A stretch of DNA of 64,000 bases from Actinokineospora spheciospongiae (GTDB lineage Bacteria; Actinomycetota; Actinomycetes; Mycobacteriales; Pseudonocardiaceae), in NCBI RefSeq assembly GCF_000564855.1, contig NZ_AYXG01000027.1, positions 1 to 64,000 of the forward strand, read 5' to 3'. Below the pieces are notes generated by a model that saw nothing but the letters and a program-made list of their open reading frames with translations, was not told the DNA's origin and did not search any database. The position numbers and the translations under genes were made by a program. Positions 26,603-34,881 of the stretch are shown piece after piece; the stretch's first letter is position 1; every line of letters begins with the position of its first letter.

Positions 26603-27727
26603 ATGACGACCCCTGACCCCGGACCCCACCTCGCCGTCGCGCTCGACGGCGCGGGCTGGCACCCGGCCGCTTGGCGCGAGCCGCTGGCCCGGCCGGACGA
26701 GCTGTTCTCCGCCCGCTACTGGACCGACCTGGTCCGCGAGGCGCAGTCGGCCGCCCTGGACTTCGTCACCTTCGAGGACACCCTCGCGTTGCAGCGCGGC
26801 GGGTCCCCGGAGGCCACCGACCGGGTGCGCGGGCGGCTCGACGCCGTGCTCATCGCCGCCAGGGTCGCCCCGCTCACCATGGGCATCGGGCTGGTGCCCA
26901 CGGTGGTCACCACGCACACCGAGCCGTTCCACATCTCCAAGGCCATCGCCACCCTGGACTACGTCAGCACCGGCCGCGCCGGGGTCCGGGTCCGGGTGGG
27001 GCGCCCGCACGAGTACCCGCACTTCGGCCGCCGCGACCCCGAGGAGGACCGCGACTCGCTGTTCACCGAGGCCGCCGACTACGTCGAGGTCGTGCGCAGG
27101 CTGTGGGACAGCTGGGAGGACGACGCGGAGATCCGCGACGCGGCCACCGGCCGGTTCGTCGACCGGGACAGGCTGCACTACATCGACTTCGAGGGCGCCG
27201 CGTTCTCGGTCAAGGGACCGTCCATCACGCCCCGGCCGCCGCAGGGCCAACCGCTGGTCACCGCCCTGGCGCACGCGGAGATCCCTTTCCGGTTCGCGGC
27301 GGGGTCGACCGACCTCGCCTACGTCACCCCGACTGACCGGAGTGACGCCGAGCGGATCGTGGCCCGCCTGAACGGCCTGCCGCACGTGTTCGCCGACCTG
27401 GTCGTGTTCCTCGACGACAAGCCCGGCGCCGCCGCCGACCGGCTCGCCCGCCTCGACGAGACCGCGGGCAGGGCCTACGCCTCCGACGCGCACGTGTTCA
27501 CCGGCACCCCCGCCGAACTGGCCGACCTGCTGCTGGACTGGCACGCCGCGGGCCTCACCGGCTTCCGCCTGCGCCCCGGCGCGATCCCCGACGACCTGAC
27601 CGCCATCACCCGCGGCCTGGTGCCCGAACTGCGCGCCCGCGGCGCGTTCCGCTCCGGCTACGAGGCCGACACCCTGCGCGGGCTGCTCGGCCTGCCGCGC
27701 CCCGCCAACCGCTACGCGACCGCCTGA
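26603..27727 (+). CDS. LLM-class flavin-dependent monooxygenase
   Basis: This 374-residue TIM-barrel protein belongs to the bacterial luciferase-like family, with F-V-T-F-E-D-T-L early in the barrel, I-S-K-A-I-A-T-L-D-Y-V-S-T-G-R-A-G-V-R as the typical fourth strand and W-D-S-W-E-D-D. These enzymes use FMNH2 and oxygen to cleave C-S or C-N bonds or oxidise thioethers. The start ATG 26603 has GGAAGGAG at ideal spacing. It precedes a second LLM gene by 9 bp; together with the importer, catabolism of an organosulphur or amino-carboxylate compound is likely. Confidence 0.85.
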   Translation: MTTPDPGPHLAVALDGAGWHPAAWREPLARPDELFSARYWTDLVREAQSAALDFVTFEDTLALQRGGSPEATDRVRGRLDAVLIAARVAPLTMGIGLVPTVVTTHTEPFHISKAIATLDYVSTGRAGVRVRVGRPHEYPHFGRRDPEEDRDSLFTEAADYVEVVRRLWDSWEDDAEIRDAATGRFVDRDRLHYIDFEGAAFSVKGPSITPRPPQGQPLVTALAHAEIPFRFAAGSTDLAYVTPTDRSDAERIVARLNGLPHVFADLVVFLDDKPGAAADRLARLDETAGRAYASDAHVFTGTPAELADLLLDWHAAGLTGFRLRPGAIPDDLTAITRGLVPELRARGAFRSGYEADTLRGLLGLPRPANRYATA

Positions 27728-27736
27728 GGAGGACCG

Positions 27737-29095
27737 GTGACCGTCACGCCGGAAGGCAAGCCCCGCAAGCAGATCCACCTCGCCGCGCACTTCCCCGGTG
27801 TCAACAACACCACCGTGTGGAGCGACCCGGCGGCGGGCAGTCACATCGACTTCCGCTCCTTCGTCCACCTGGCGCAGACCGCCGAACGGGCCAAGTTCGA
27901 CCTGTTCTTCCTCGCCGAGGGCCTGCGCCTGCGCGAGCAGGGCGGCGAGATCTACGACCTGGACGTGGTCGGCCGCCCGGACACCTTCACCGTGCTGGCC
28001 GCCCTCGCCGCGGTGACCGACCGGCTGGGCCTGGCGGGCACGATCAACTCCACCTTCAACGAGCCCTACGAGGTGGCCCGCCAGTTCGCCTCCCTCGACC
28101 ACCTGTCGGACGGCCGGGCCGCGTGGAACGTGGTCACCTCGTGGGACGCCTTCACCGGCGAGAACTTCCGCCGCGGCGGGTTCCTCCCGCAGGAGCAGCG
28201 CTACTCCCGCGCCGAGACGTTCCTGCGCACCACCTGGGAACTGTTCGATTCGTGGAAGGGCGACGAGGTGGTGGCCGACAAGGACACCGGCACCTTCCTC
28301 AGCGACCCGGCGGCGGGCACCTTCGCCCACCGCAGCGAGCACTTCGACATCTCCGGCCGGTTCACCGTCCCGCGCAGCCCCCAGGGCCGCCCGGTCATCC
28401 TCCAGGCGGGCGACTCCGACGAGGGCCGCGAATTCGCCGCCGCCACCGCCGACGCCATCTTCAGCAGGCACGGCACCCTGGAGGCGGGCCAGGCGTTCTA
28501 CGCCGACGTCAAGGGCAGGCTGGCCAAGTACGGCAGGCAGGACCACCAGCTCAAGGTCCTCCCCGCCGCCACCTTCGTCCTCGGCGACACCGACGCCGAC
28601 GCCGCGGAGAAGGCCGACGTCGTGCGCAAGCAGCAGGTCAGCCCCGCCACAGCCATCAAGTTCCTGGAACAGCTCTGGAACACCGACCTCAGCACCCACG
28701 ACCCGGACGGCCCACTGCCCGCCTTCGACCCGGTCGTGGGGGAGAACACGGTCGCCAAGGGCCGGGCCAGCGTGCGGATGCACCGGGACCCGGTGGCCAC
28801 CGCCCACGAGTGGCGGGCCCTGGCCGAGGCCAAGGGCCTCACCAGCCGTGAACTGATCATCGAGGTCACCGGCCGCCAGAACTTCATCGGCTCCGCCGAG
28901 ACGATCGCCACCCGCATCGACGACCTGGTCCAGGCAGACGCCAGCGACGGCTTCATCCTGGTCCCGCACGTGACCCCCGGCGGCCTCGACGAGTTCGCCG
29001 ACACCGTCGTCCCACTCCTGCAGGAACGGGGGGTCTTCCGGGCCGAGTACACGGGCACCACGCTGCGCGAACACCTCGGCCTCGACCAGCCGTGA
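27737..29095 (+). CDS. LLM-class monooxygenase, NtaA/SnaA/DszA group
   Basis: This 452-residue protein has the longer NtaA-type architecture: L-A-A-H-F-P-G-V-N-N near the start, F-F-L-A-E-G-L-R-L-R, S-T-F-N-E-P-Y-E-V-A-R-Q-F-A-S-L-D-H-L-S-D-G-R, W-N-V-V-T-S and the C-terminal F-x-D-x-V-V-P-L-L-Q-E-R-G family ending. Relatives attack nitrilotriacetate, EDTA, dibenzothiophene sulphone or dimethyl sulphide and depend on a partner flavin reductase. It ends the importer operon. The exact substrate cannot be told from sequence alone. Confidence 0.88.
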   Translation: MTVTPEGKPRKQIHLAAHFPGVNNTTVWSDPAAGSHIDFRSFVHLAQTAERAKFDLFFLAEGLRLREQGGEIYDLDVVGRPDTFTVLAALAAVTDRLGLAGTINSTFNEPYEVARQFASLDHLSDGRAAWNVVTSWDAFTGENFRRGGFLPQEQRYSRAETFLRTTWELFDSWKGDEVVADKDTGTFLSDPAAGTFAHRSEHFDISGRFTVPRSPQGRPVILQAGDSDEGREFAAATADAIFSRHGTLEAGQAFYADVKGRLAKYGRQDHQLKVLPAATFVLGDTDADAAEKADVVRKQQVSPATAIKFLEQLWNTDLSTHDPDGPLPAFDPVVGENTVAKGRASVRMHRDPVATAHEWRALAEAKGLTSRELIIEVTGRQNFIGSAETIATRIDDLVQADASDGFILVPHVTPGGLDEFADTVVPLLQERGVFRAEYTGTTLREHLGLDQP

Positions 29096-29468
29096 GCGGC
29101 TGCTGAACCCGAGGTGCGGTGGCCGGGGTTCCGCGTTGCCACGAGGGCTTCCGGTCGCCGGTGCCGGTCGAGAGCGGGCAGGCGGAACGCCGCCCGCTTG
29201 GGGCCGCCCGCTCGGGCGGGTGGTTGCGGGTGCGCGTGGCGGGTGCTGTGTCCGGCGCTGACCGGCAGGTGCCCGCCCCGCCGCCACCGCCCCGCGCCGC
29301 CCACACCGCTGTCTTGCGCTGCCCCGCCCGCCCTGCTGCCCCGCGTTGCCGCCACCCCGCCGCGCTGCCCCCATCGGGTGATGGTCGGTGGCCGGGCCGC
29401 GCGGTGGTGCCGGGGGTGGGGGTGTCTCGTAGGCTACTGGTGGGTAGCGAGGGTGAGGGAGTGGCGGC
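29096..29468. other. 373-bp intergenic region
   Basis: No gene was found. It contains the short perfect hairpin at 29204-29219 and a -10-like TAGGCT at 29430-29435 shortly before the dehydrogenase start, without a clear -35. Base composition is skewed to runs of C on the plus strand from 29270 to 29370. Confidence 0.5.
29204..29219 (+). terminator. possible terminator of the importer/monooxygenase operon
   Basis: CCGCCCG and CGGGCGG form a perfect 7-bp stem around two bases, about 110 bp past the last LLM gene. It is short and has no T-run. Confidence 0.35.
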
Positions 29469-30731
29469 ATGGTCGAATCGGGTCGGGCTCGGCAAGAGGC
29501 GATCTACCGGGCCGGTGTGTCCGGCACCCGACCCCGCGTCCCCACCGACGCCGCCGCGCTGCGAGCGGCCGCTCGGCGCCGCTGCTCGCGCAAGGCGTGG
29601 GCCTACGTCGAGGGCGGGGCGGGGGAGGGGGCGACCATGGCCGCGAACCGGGCGGCCCTGGACCGGTACGAGATCGTTCCCCGCATGCTGCGCGACGTCG
29701 CCGAGCGGGACACGTCCACCACCCTGCTCGGCACCCACCTCGCCGCTCCGCTGCTGCTGGCCCCCGTCGGGGCGGCGGGTCTGGTGGCCAGGGACGCGGA
29801 CGTGCTGATCGGGCGGGGCGCGGCCGAGGCGGGGGTGCCGTACATCTTCTCCTGCCAGGGCAGCAGCCCGATGGAGCGCACCGCCGCAGCCATGGGCGAC
29901 GCCCCGCGCTGGTTCCAGCTCTACTGGAGCCGCGACGAGGAACTGGTCGACAGCTTCCTGGCGCGGGCGACGGCGATCGGGGCGGGCGCGGTGGTGGTCA
30001 CCCTCGACACCACCATGCTCGGCTGGCGACCGCAGGACCTCAACCTGGGCAGCCTCCCGTTCTCCCAGGGCATCGGCATCGCCCAGTACACCTCGGACCC
30101 CCGCTTCCGCGAGCTGGTCCGCGCCCGCACCGGCGGTCCGGCCCGCGACGTGAAGATCACCCCCGCCGCCGTGCGCACCCTGCTGTCCATCTCCCGCGAA
30201 CACCCCGGCCGCTTCCTGGACAACCTCCGCTCGCCCATCCCCCGCGCGGCGGTGGAGACCTTCCTCGACGTCTACTCCAACCCCGCGCTCAACTGGGACC
30301 ACATCGCGGGTCTGCGCGAGCGCACCAAGCTGCCCATCGTCCTCAAAGGAATCCTGCACCCGGACGACGCCCGCACCGCCGTCGACCTCGGTGTGGACGC
30401 CGTCATGGTGTCCAACCACGGTGGTCGCCAGGTCGACGGCGCCACCGCGTCCCTGGACGCCCTGGTCGCCGTTCGGAAGGCGATCGGGGCGGAGTACCCG
30501 GTGTTGCTCGACAGCGGTGTCCGCACGGGGGCGGACGTGTTCAAGGCGTTGGCGCTGGGGGCGAACGCGGTGACCTTGGGGCGGCCGCACATCTACGGTC
30601 TCGCCGTGGGTGGCAGCGGGGGAGTGGCTGATGTGGTGCGCAACGTGCTGGCGGAGTTCGACCTGACCATGGGGTTGTCCGGGGTGGCTTCGCTGGACGA
30701 GATCACCCCGGACACTGTGGTCTGCCGCTGA
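29469..30731 (+). CDS. FMN-dependent alpha-hydroxy-acid dehydrogenase/oxidase (lactate 2-monooxygenase-like)
   Basis: This 420-residue flavoprotein has the family signature S-N-H-G-G-R-Q with the catalytic His at about residue 317, the FMN-phosphate segment D-S-G-V-R-T-G-A-D-V-F-K-A-L-A-L-G-A and the substrate-side Y-W-S-R-D. The N-terminal A-W-A-Y-V-E-G-G-A-G-E-G and the long insertion are closer to lactate 2-monooxygenase than to LldD. It oxidises a 2-hydroxy acid such as L-lactate to the keto acid or decarboxylated acid. ATG 29469 has GAGGGAG upstream. It appears to stand alone. Confidence 0.85.
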   Translation: MVESGRARQEAIYRAGVSGTRPRVPTDAAALRAAARRRCSRKAWAYVEGGAGEGATMAANRAALDRYEIVPRMLRDVAERDTSTTLLGTHLAAPLLLAPVGAAGLVARDADVLIGRGAAEAGVPYIFSCQGSSPMERTAAAMGDAPRWFQLYWSRDEELVDSFLARATAIGAGAVVVTLDTTMLGWRPQDLNLGSLPFSQGIGIAQYTSDPRFRELVRARTGGPARDVKITPAAVRTLLSISREHPGRFLDNLRSPIPRAAVETFLDVYSNPALNWDHIAGLRERTKLPIVLKGILHPDDARTAVDLGVDAVMVSNHGGRQVDGATASLDALVAVRKAIGAEYPVLLDSGVRTGADVFKALALGANAVTLGRPHIYGLAVGGSGGVADVVRNVLAEFDLTMGLSGVASLDEITPDTVVCR

Positions 30732-30934
30732 GCCGTGTCCTGCGCGAAGCTCGGGCGGGCGGGGGGCGGTGGACCACGCGTCGCGGCGAGTCGGTGCGAC
30801 AACCACTTGCGCGCGACCGCCGCCTGCTGCCACCATTGCCGCATGTCGAGTCGAAAGGGCGCGTGCGCCCTGATCTCTTGAGTCGCCGGGCGCGGCGCAG
30901 GTCGCGCGCCGGGGGATACCGGGTCTCAGAACTG

Positions 30935-31984
30935 GTGTCCCAAGTCGAGGAAGTCCGCCGGGAGTGGCTGGAGTACGCCTTCGCCACCGAACCCGCGGAC
31001 CGGTCCACCGCCGAGGCGGTCATCTCCGAGTTCTACGCCATCATCGGCAGACCGCCGCCCGCGTTCGAGTGGGTGGGGTCCCCCGCCGCGGTCCGCGCGG
31101 ACATCGGTTCGGCGGCGGGTGATCGGGTCGCGGTCGAGTTCGCCACCCGGACCGCGCGGGTTCGCGACAGGCTCGAACGGGACCTGCGGCCGTGGGGCCT
31201 GCCGGGGGAACCCGGTGAGCGCACCGCCTGCCCGGCCACCGCGCGATCCTTTGTGGACAACATGGTGCACGGCGAGCTGCGCCGGGTCGTCCGCGAGGGT
31301 GTGGTGGCGGTGGTGGCCGCCGAGGCGGGCCGGTCGGCGGTGCGCTGGTACGGGCAGCACGACGCGGACTGGGTCGGCTGGCACGACGCCTGCGCGCGGC
31401 TGCTGGGCACCCGCCGGTCCCCGCGCGACGAGCACTTCCTCACCCTGTGGACCACCCTCGCCCGCTCCTGCGGGTGGTGGTGGCCGCGCGAGGGCGTCTG
31501 CGTCGTGGCCGAGCGGCCCGAATCCGTGCACACCGAGGACTGGCGCCCGCACAGCGCGGACGGCCCGGCCCTGCGCTACCCCGACGGGTGGTCGGTGCAC
31601 GCCTGGCGGGGAACCAGGGTGCCCGCCTGGGTGATCGAGGACCCCACCGCCGAGCGGATCAGCGCCGAGGCCAACATCGAGGTCCGCCGCTGCGCCATCG
31701 AGAACATCGGCTGGGAGGCCTACCTCGACGACGCGGGTACGACCGCCGTCGGCCGCGCGCCCGACCCCGGCAACCCCGGTTGCGAACTGCTCCTCTACGA
31801 CCTGCCCCGCTGGGACCGCCCGTCCCGCCTCCTGCTGGCGGTCAACGGCTCGGTCGAGCGCGACGGCACCCGCCGCCGCTACGGCCTGCGCGTCCCGCCC
31901 TGGCTGGACGACCCGGTCGAGGCCGCCGCCTGGTCCTACGGCCTCACCGGCCCCCAGTACGCCCAACTCCTACGACGAACCTAG
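30935..31984 (+). CDS. conserved hypothetical protein (DUF6745-like)
   Basis: This protein of about 349 residues starts with an E-E-V-R-R-E-W-L helix and later has the distinctive run L-R-Y-P-D-G-W-S-V-H-A-W-R-G-T-R-V-P, then I-x-x-E-x-N-I-E-V-R-R and W-D-R-P-S-R-L-L, a pattern I associate with DUF6745 proteins of actinomycetes. It is soluble and rich in Trp. No catalytic motif is obvious. The start is uncertain: GTG 30935 suits the family N-terminus, GTG 30863 or TTG 30878 are longer options. It is followed after 11 bp by another hypothetical gene that is probably co-translated. Confidence 0.65.
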   Translation: MSQVEEVRREWLEYAFATEPADRSTAEAVISEFYAIIGRPPPAFEWVGSPAAVRADIGSAAGDRVAVEFATRTARVRDRLERDLRPWGLPGEPGERTACPATARSFVDNMVHGELRRVVREGVVAVVAAEAGRSAVRWYGQHDADWVGWHDACARLLGTRRSPRDEHFLTLWTTLARSCGWWWPREGVCVVAERPESVHTEDWRPHSADGPALRYPDGWSVHAWRGTRVPAWVIEDPTAERISAEANIEVRRCAIENIGWEAYLDDAGTTAVGRAPDPGNPGCELLLYDLPRWDRPSRLLLAVNGSVERDGTRRRYGLRVPPWLDDPVEAAAWSYGLTGPQYAQLLRRT

Positions 31985-31995
31985 AGGTGATCAAC

Positions 31996-32436
31996 GTGGA
32001 ACTCGCACAGCTTCTCGACCGCACCGGCCTGACCGTCCTCGACCACCTGGAACTCCAGGTCGCCATCCCCGTCATCGACGGCCTGCAAGCCCAGGGCGAC
32101 CTCATCATCATCCCCCGCGCCCTGGTCCCCGTCGTCACCGAGGACTCCTGGGCCCGGTGGTCCCCCGTCCCCCGCGCGGGCGTGGAACTCGTCCGCGGCG
32201 CCAACGGTGCCAACCCGCACACCCTCACCGCCGACCCGGGCACCTGCGAGTGGACCATCCATGTCCACGAACCCCTGCGCCTGGCCATCGCGCTCATCCG
32301 CAACACCGCACCGGTCCACCTCGTCCACCCCGAACACGGCGGCACCGGCATCGCCCCCGGCGAGTGGGTCGTCCGCCGCCAACAGGAACGCGGCACCGCC
32401 CGCTTCCGCTCGACCTCGACCCTCGTCTGCGACTAG
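31996..32436 (+). CDS. hypothetical protein paired with DUF6745-like gene
   Basis: This 146-residue protein was not recognised. It is soluble with short beta-strands (L-I-I-I-P-R-A-L-V-P-V, W-T-I-H-V-H-E-P-L-R-L-A-I-A-L-I) and a G-E-W-V-V-R-R-Q-Q-E turn. GTG 31996 is chosen because GAGGTGA at 31985-31990 is correctly spaced; GTG 31987 overlaps that site. The 11-bp distance to the preceding gene implies one transcript and a shared role. A strong hairpin follows. Confidence 0.65.
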   Translation: MELAQLLDRTGLTVLDHLELQVAIPVIDGLQAQGDLIIIPRALVPVVTEDSWARWSPVPRAGVELVRGANGANPHTLTADPGTCEWTIHVHEPLRLAIALIRNTAPVHLVHPEHGGTGIAPGEWVVRRQQERGTARFRSTSTLVCD

Positions 32437-32530
32437 GGGTCGCACCGGGTGGGCGGGCTGGTGTGCCCGTGCCCGGGTTGCGGGTTCACCACCACGATCC
32501 GGTCGCCCGTGGTCCGCGCGGAAAGCGGAA

Positions 32531-32569
32531 ACCCCGGTGCCCCGCCGGGGGAGGGCGGGGCACCGGGGT
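32531..32569. terminator. perfect 16-bp hairpin, bidirectional terminator
   Basis: ACCCCGGTGCCCCGCC (32531-32546) pairs exactly with 32554-32569 around a 7-nt loop, followed by GTTTCC. It lies between convergent transcription units and can serve both. Confidence 0.75.
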
Positions 32570-32668
32570 GTTTCCCCGTCGGCTGACCGCCCGGGCGCGA
32601 CCACCGGTCCCCCCGGAACCCGTCGCGGGGTCCGGGTCCGGGTGGTGGCGCCCGGCGGGGGGAGTGGG

Positions 32669-33058
32669 TCAGCCGACGACCGGGAGCAGGTCGCGGTCGG
32701 CGAAGACCGACTTGGCGACCAGCATGGCGTTGAACACGCGCGGGTTACCGGCGAAGGCCAGCAGGTGGATGATCGTCTCGACGATCTCCGCGGGCGTGAG
32801 GCCCACGGTGAGCGCGGCGTTGATGTGGAACCGCAACTGCCGCTCGGTGTCGCCCAGGGTGACCAGGGCGGCGATGGTGGCGAGCTGCCGCTGCCGCAGG
32901 TCCAGGCCGGGGCGGGTGTAGAGGTCGCCGAAGGCGAACTCGCCCACGAACCGGGCCAGGTCCGGGGCCACCTCGGCCAGCGGGGCGACGATGTTGTCGA
33001 TGTCGCCGCCCATCTCGGCCAGGCGGGCGGCGCCGCGCTCGAAGCGTTCGGTGCTCAC
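32669..33058 (-). CDS. carboxymuconolactone decarboxylase-like protein
   Basis: This 129-residue helical protein has the family pattern R-Q-R-Q-L-A-T-I-A-A-L-V-T-L-G, H-I-N-A-A-L-T-V-G-L-T-P-A-E-I-V-E-T-I-I-H and a C-terminal N-A-M-L-V-A-K-x-V-F. It contains no Cys, so it cannot be an AhpD-type peroxidase and fits the gamma-carboxymuconolactone decarboxylase/quinone-metabolism side of the family. GTG at 33058 is preceded by AAGGAG. It follows the dienelactone hydrolase gene, with a strong hairpin in the short gap that may reduce its expression. Confidence 0.8.
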   Translation of the reverse strand: MSTERFERGAARLAEMGGDIDNIVAPLAEVAPDLARFVGEFAFGDLYTRPGLDLRQRQLATIAALVTLGDTERQLRFHINAALTVGLTPAEIVETIIHLLAFAGNPRVFNAMLVAKSVFADRDLLPVVG

Positions 33059-33079
33059 GGTGGTGCTCCTTCGGCCGGG

Positions 33080-33108
33080 GGTGGTGGGGCGGGTGCCGCC
33101 CCACCACC
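33080..33108 (-). terminator. intercistronic hairpin (partial terminator or attenuator)
   Basis: A perfect 13-bp stem, GGTGGTGGGGCGG (33080-33092) with 33096-33108 and a 3-nt loop, fills most of the 54 bp between the dienelactone hydrolase and the decarboxylase-like gene. It would lower read-through or stabilise the upstream message. Confidence 0.55.
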
Positions 33109-33112
33109 GGGA

Positions 33113-33859
33113 TCAGGCGGGGACCTTCGCCGAGTGGGTCTCGATGAAGGTGACCATCCGGGCCCAGGCGTCGTCGCACGCCTCCTGCCACTGCTCGTAG
33201 GTGGCGTCGAAGAAGGAGTGCGGCGCACCCTCGTAGACGTGCAGGTCGTAGTCCTTGCCCGCGGCGTCGAGCTTGCCCGCGAACGCCTGGAACTCGTCCT
33301 GCGAGGTCGCCACGTCCTCCCCGGCGAGCAGCAGCAGCAGCGGCGCGGAGATGTCGTCGACGACGTCCTCCACCAGCCGCGGCAGCCCGTAGAAGCCGAT
33401 CGACCCGGTGACCCCGAGGTCGGTCGCCGACATCCGCCACGACTGCCCGCCACCGAAGCAGAACCCCACGGTGAACACCGGACCGGTGTTGAACTCCGTC
33501 AGGTACTCGGCGGCGGCGGCCACGTCCGCGGCCACCTCCTCCGACTTGACCTGCGGCAGCAGCGGCTTCCACTCGAAGTTCTCGTCGCGCAGCCCCGGCC
33601 CGGCGGTCCGCCCGTAGTAGTCGATCGCCGCGACGGTGTACCCGGCCTGGGCGAACCGGTTCGCCAGCGCCTGGTAGTAGGGGTGCGTGCCGCGGATGTC
33701 CGGCAGGATCACGATGTTGACCCCGTTGGGCGCGGCGGGGATCGCGCGGAACGCCGAGAACGCCGTGCCGTCCGCCGAGGTCAGCTCCAGCAGACCTTCT
33801 TCGGCGACCTCACCGGGGTTGTCGAGGGCGGGGGGCCTGCTGTCGGTGCTGTGGCACAT
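33113..33859 (-). CDS. dienelactone hydrolase family protein
   Basis: This 248-residue alpha/beta hydrolase has the family's cysteine nucleophile in G-F-C-F-G-G (Cys134), with Asp182 (A-G-E-D-V) and His214 (G-A-P-H-S-F) completing the triad. I-L-P-D-I-R-G near residue 51-57 forms the oxyanion region. Members hydrolyse dienelactone in chlorocatechol breakdown or related small lactones. Paired with a carboxymuconolactone decarboxylase-like protein it suggests handling of a lactone or aromatic-ring fragment. It is divergent from an MmyB-like regulator gene that probably controls it. Confidence 0.85.
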   Translation of the reverse strand: MCHSTDSRPPALDNPGEVAEEGLLELTSADGTAFSAFRAIPAAPNGVNIVILPDIRGTHPYYQALANRFAQAGYTVAAIDYYGRTAGPGLRDENFEWKPLLPQVKSEEVAADVAAAAEYLTEFNTGPVFTVGFCFGGGQSWRMSATDLGVTGSIGFYGLPRLVEDVVDDISAPLLLLLAGEDVATSQDEFQAFAGKLDAAGKDYDLHVYEGAPHSFFDATYEQWQEACDDAWARMVTFIETHSAKVPA

Positions 33860-33949
33860 GCGGTCGAGCCTTTCGTGCGGGGTTCGGCGCCGACCCGGCG
33901 CCCGGGGTGAACTCTGGTGCCCAAGCGGTCCCCCATCCAGACCCCTGCC

Positions 33950-33961
33950 GTTACTGGTACT
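33950..33961. promoter_or_regulatory. operator-like near-palindrome shared with 48496-48507
   Basis: GTTACTGGTACT lies in the 146-bp divergent region between the dienelactone hydrolase and the MmyB-like regulator. It matches ten of twelve bases of the perfect palindrome upstream of the MFS gene at 48594, which is also near an MmyB-like regulator. Confidence 0.45.
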
Positions 33962-34005
33962 GGCAGACCCACGCTGCGGCTGCGGAGGTGCGGCACACTG
34001 GGCGC

Positions 34006-34878
34006 GTGGACGATCGCAACGAGCTGGGCCGGTTCCTCAAGTCCCGACGCGCCCGCCTCGACCCCGCCCGCGCGGGCATCGAGGTCATCAGCCGCCGCCG
34101 GGTCGCCGGTCTGCGCCGCGAGGAGGTCGCCGCCCTGGCGGGCATCAGCGTCGAGTACTACGTCCGCCTGGAACAGGGCCGCGCCCAACGCCCCTCCGAG
34201 GGCGTCCTGGACTCCCTCGCCAGGGCCCTCGAACTCGACGACGTCGAACGCCGCTACCTGGAGGGCCTGGCCAACCCCAGGACGTCCACCCCCAGGGCGC
34301 CCAGGGCCGAACGCGCCCGCACCGAACTGGCGCAGCTGCTGGGCATGATGGACCGCATCCCCGCCCTGGTCATCAACCACCGCATGGACGTCCTCGCCTG
34401 GAACCACCTCTCCCGCCAACTCTTCTTCGACTTCCCGGCCACCACCCCCAAGGACCGCAACCTCGCCCGCTTCGGCTTCCTCTCCCCGGAAAGCCAGAAC
34501 CGCTTCGTCGACTGGCACGACGTCCAGCGCGCCACAGCGGGTGCGCTGCGCCTCGCCGCCAGCCGCCACCCCAACGACGAGGCGTTGGCCACCCTGCTGG
34601 GGGAGCTGACGATGAAGAGCGAGGTCTTCCGCACCCTGTGGGCGGGCCGCGACGTCAAGCAGCGCACCCACGGCACCAAGCGCTTCCGCCACCCGGTGGT
34701 GGGCGAACTGGCCTTGCGGTTCGAGAACTTCGAACTCCCGGGGGAGGCGGACCAGCGGCTGGTCACCTTCTCCCCGGAACCGGCGAGCCCGGCGGCGGCT
34801 GCGCTGGAGCTGCTGATGATGTGGACGGCCCCGCCCGCGGAGCGCACCCAGCCGCACCAGGAACCGGTCACCGATTGA
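34006..34878 (+). CDS. XRE-family regulator with MmyB-like ligand-binding domain
   Basis: This 290-residue protein has an N-terminal helix-turn-helix (about 5-75) with the hallmark R-R-R-V-A-G-L-R-R-E-E-V-A-A-L-A-G-I-S-x-x-Y-Y-x-R-L-E-Q-G. The rest is the MmyB-like PAS-type domain, including P-A-L-V-I-N-H-R-M-D-V-L-A-W-N and a basic R-F-R-H-P-V-V-G-E-L motif. Such regulators usually control a divergent enzyme gene in response to a small ligand, here the dienelactone hydrolase pair. GTG 34006 has only a weak ribosome-binding site, so the message may have a very short leader. It ends 3 bp from a convergent gene. Confidence 0.88.
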   Translation: MDDRNELGRFLKSRRARLDPARAGIEVISRRRVAGLRREEVAALAGISVEYYVRLEQGRAQRPSEGVLDSLARALELDDVERRYLEGLANPRTSTPRAPRAERARTELAQLLGMMDRIPALVINHRMDVLAWNHLSRQLFFDFPATTPKDRNLARFGFLSPESQNRFVDWHDVQRATAGALRLAASRHPNDEALATLLGELTMKSEVFRTLWAGRDVKQRTHGTKRFRHPVVGELALRFENFELPGEADQRLVTFSPEPASPAAAALELLMMWTAPPAERTQPHQEPVTD

Positions 34879-34881
34879 CCC

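Noticed and set aside
32669-33058. AhpD-type alkylhydroperoxidase
   Set aside because: The protein has no Cys, so the C-x-x-C active site is absent.
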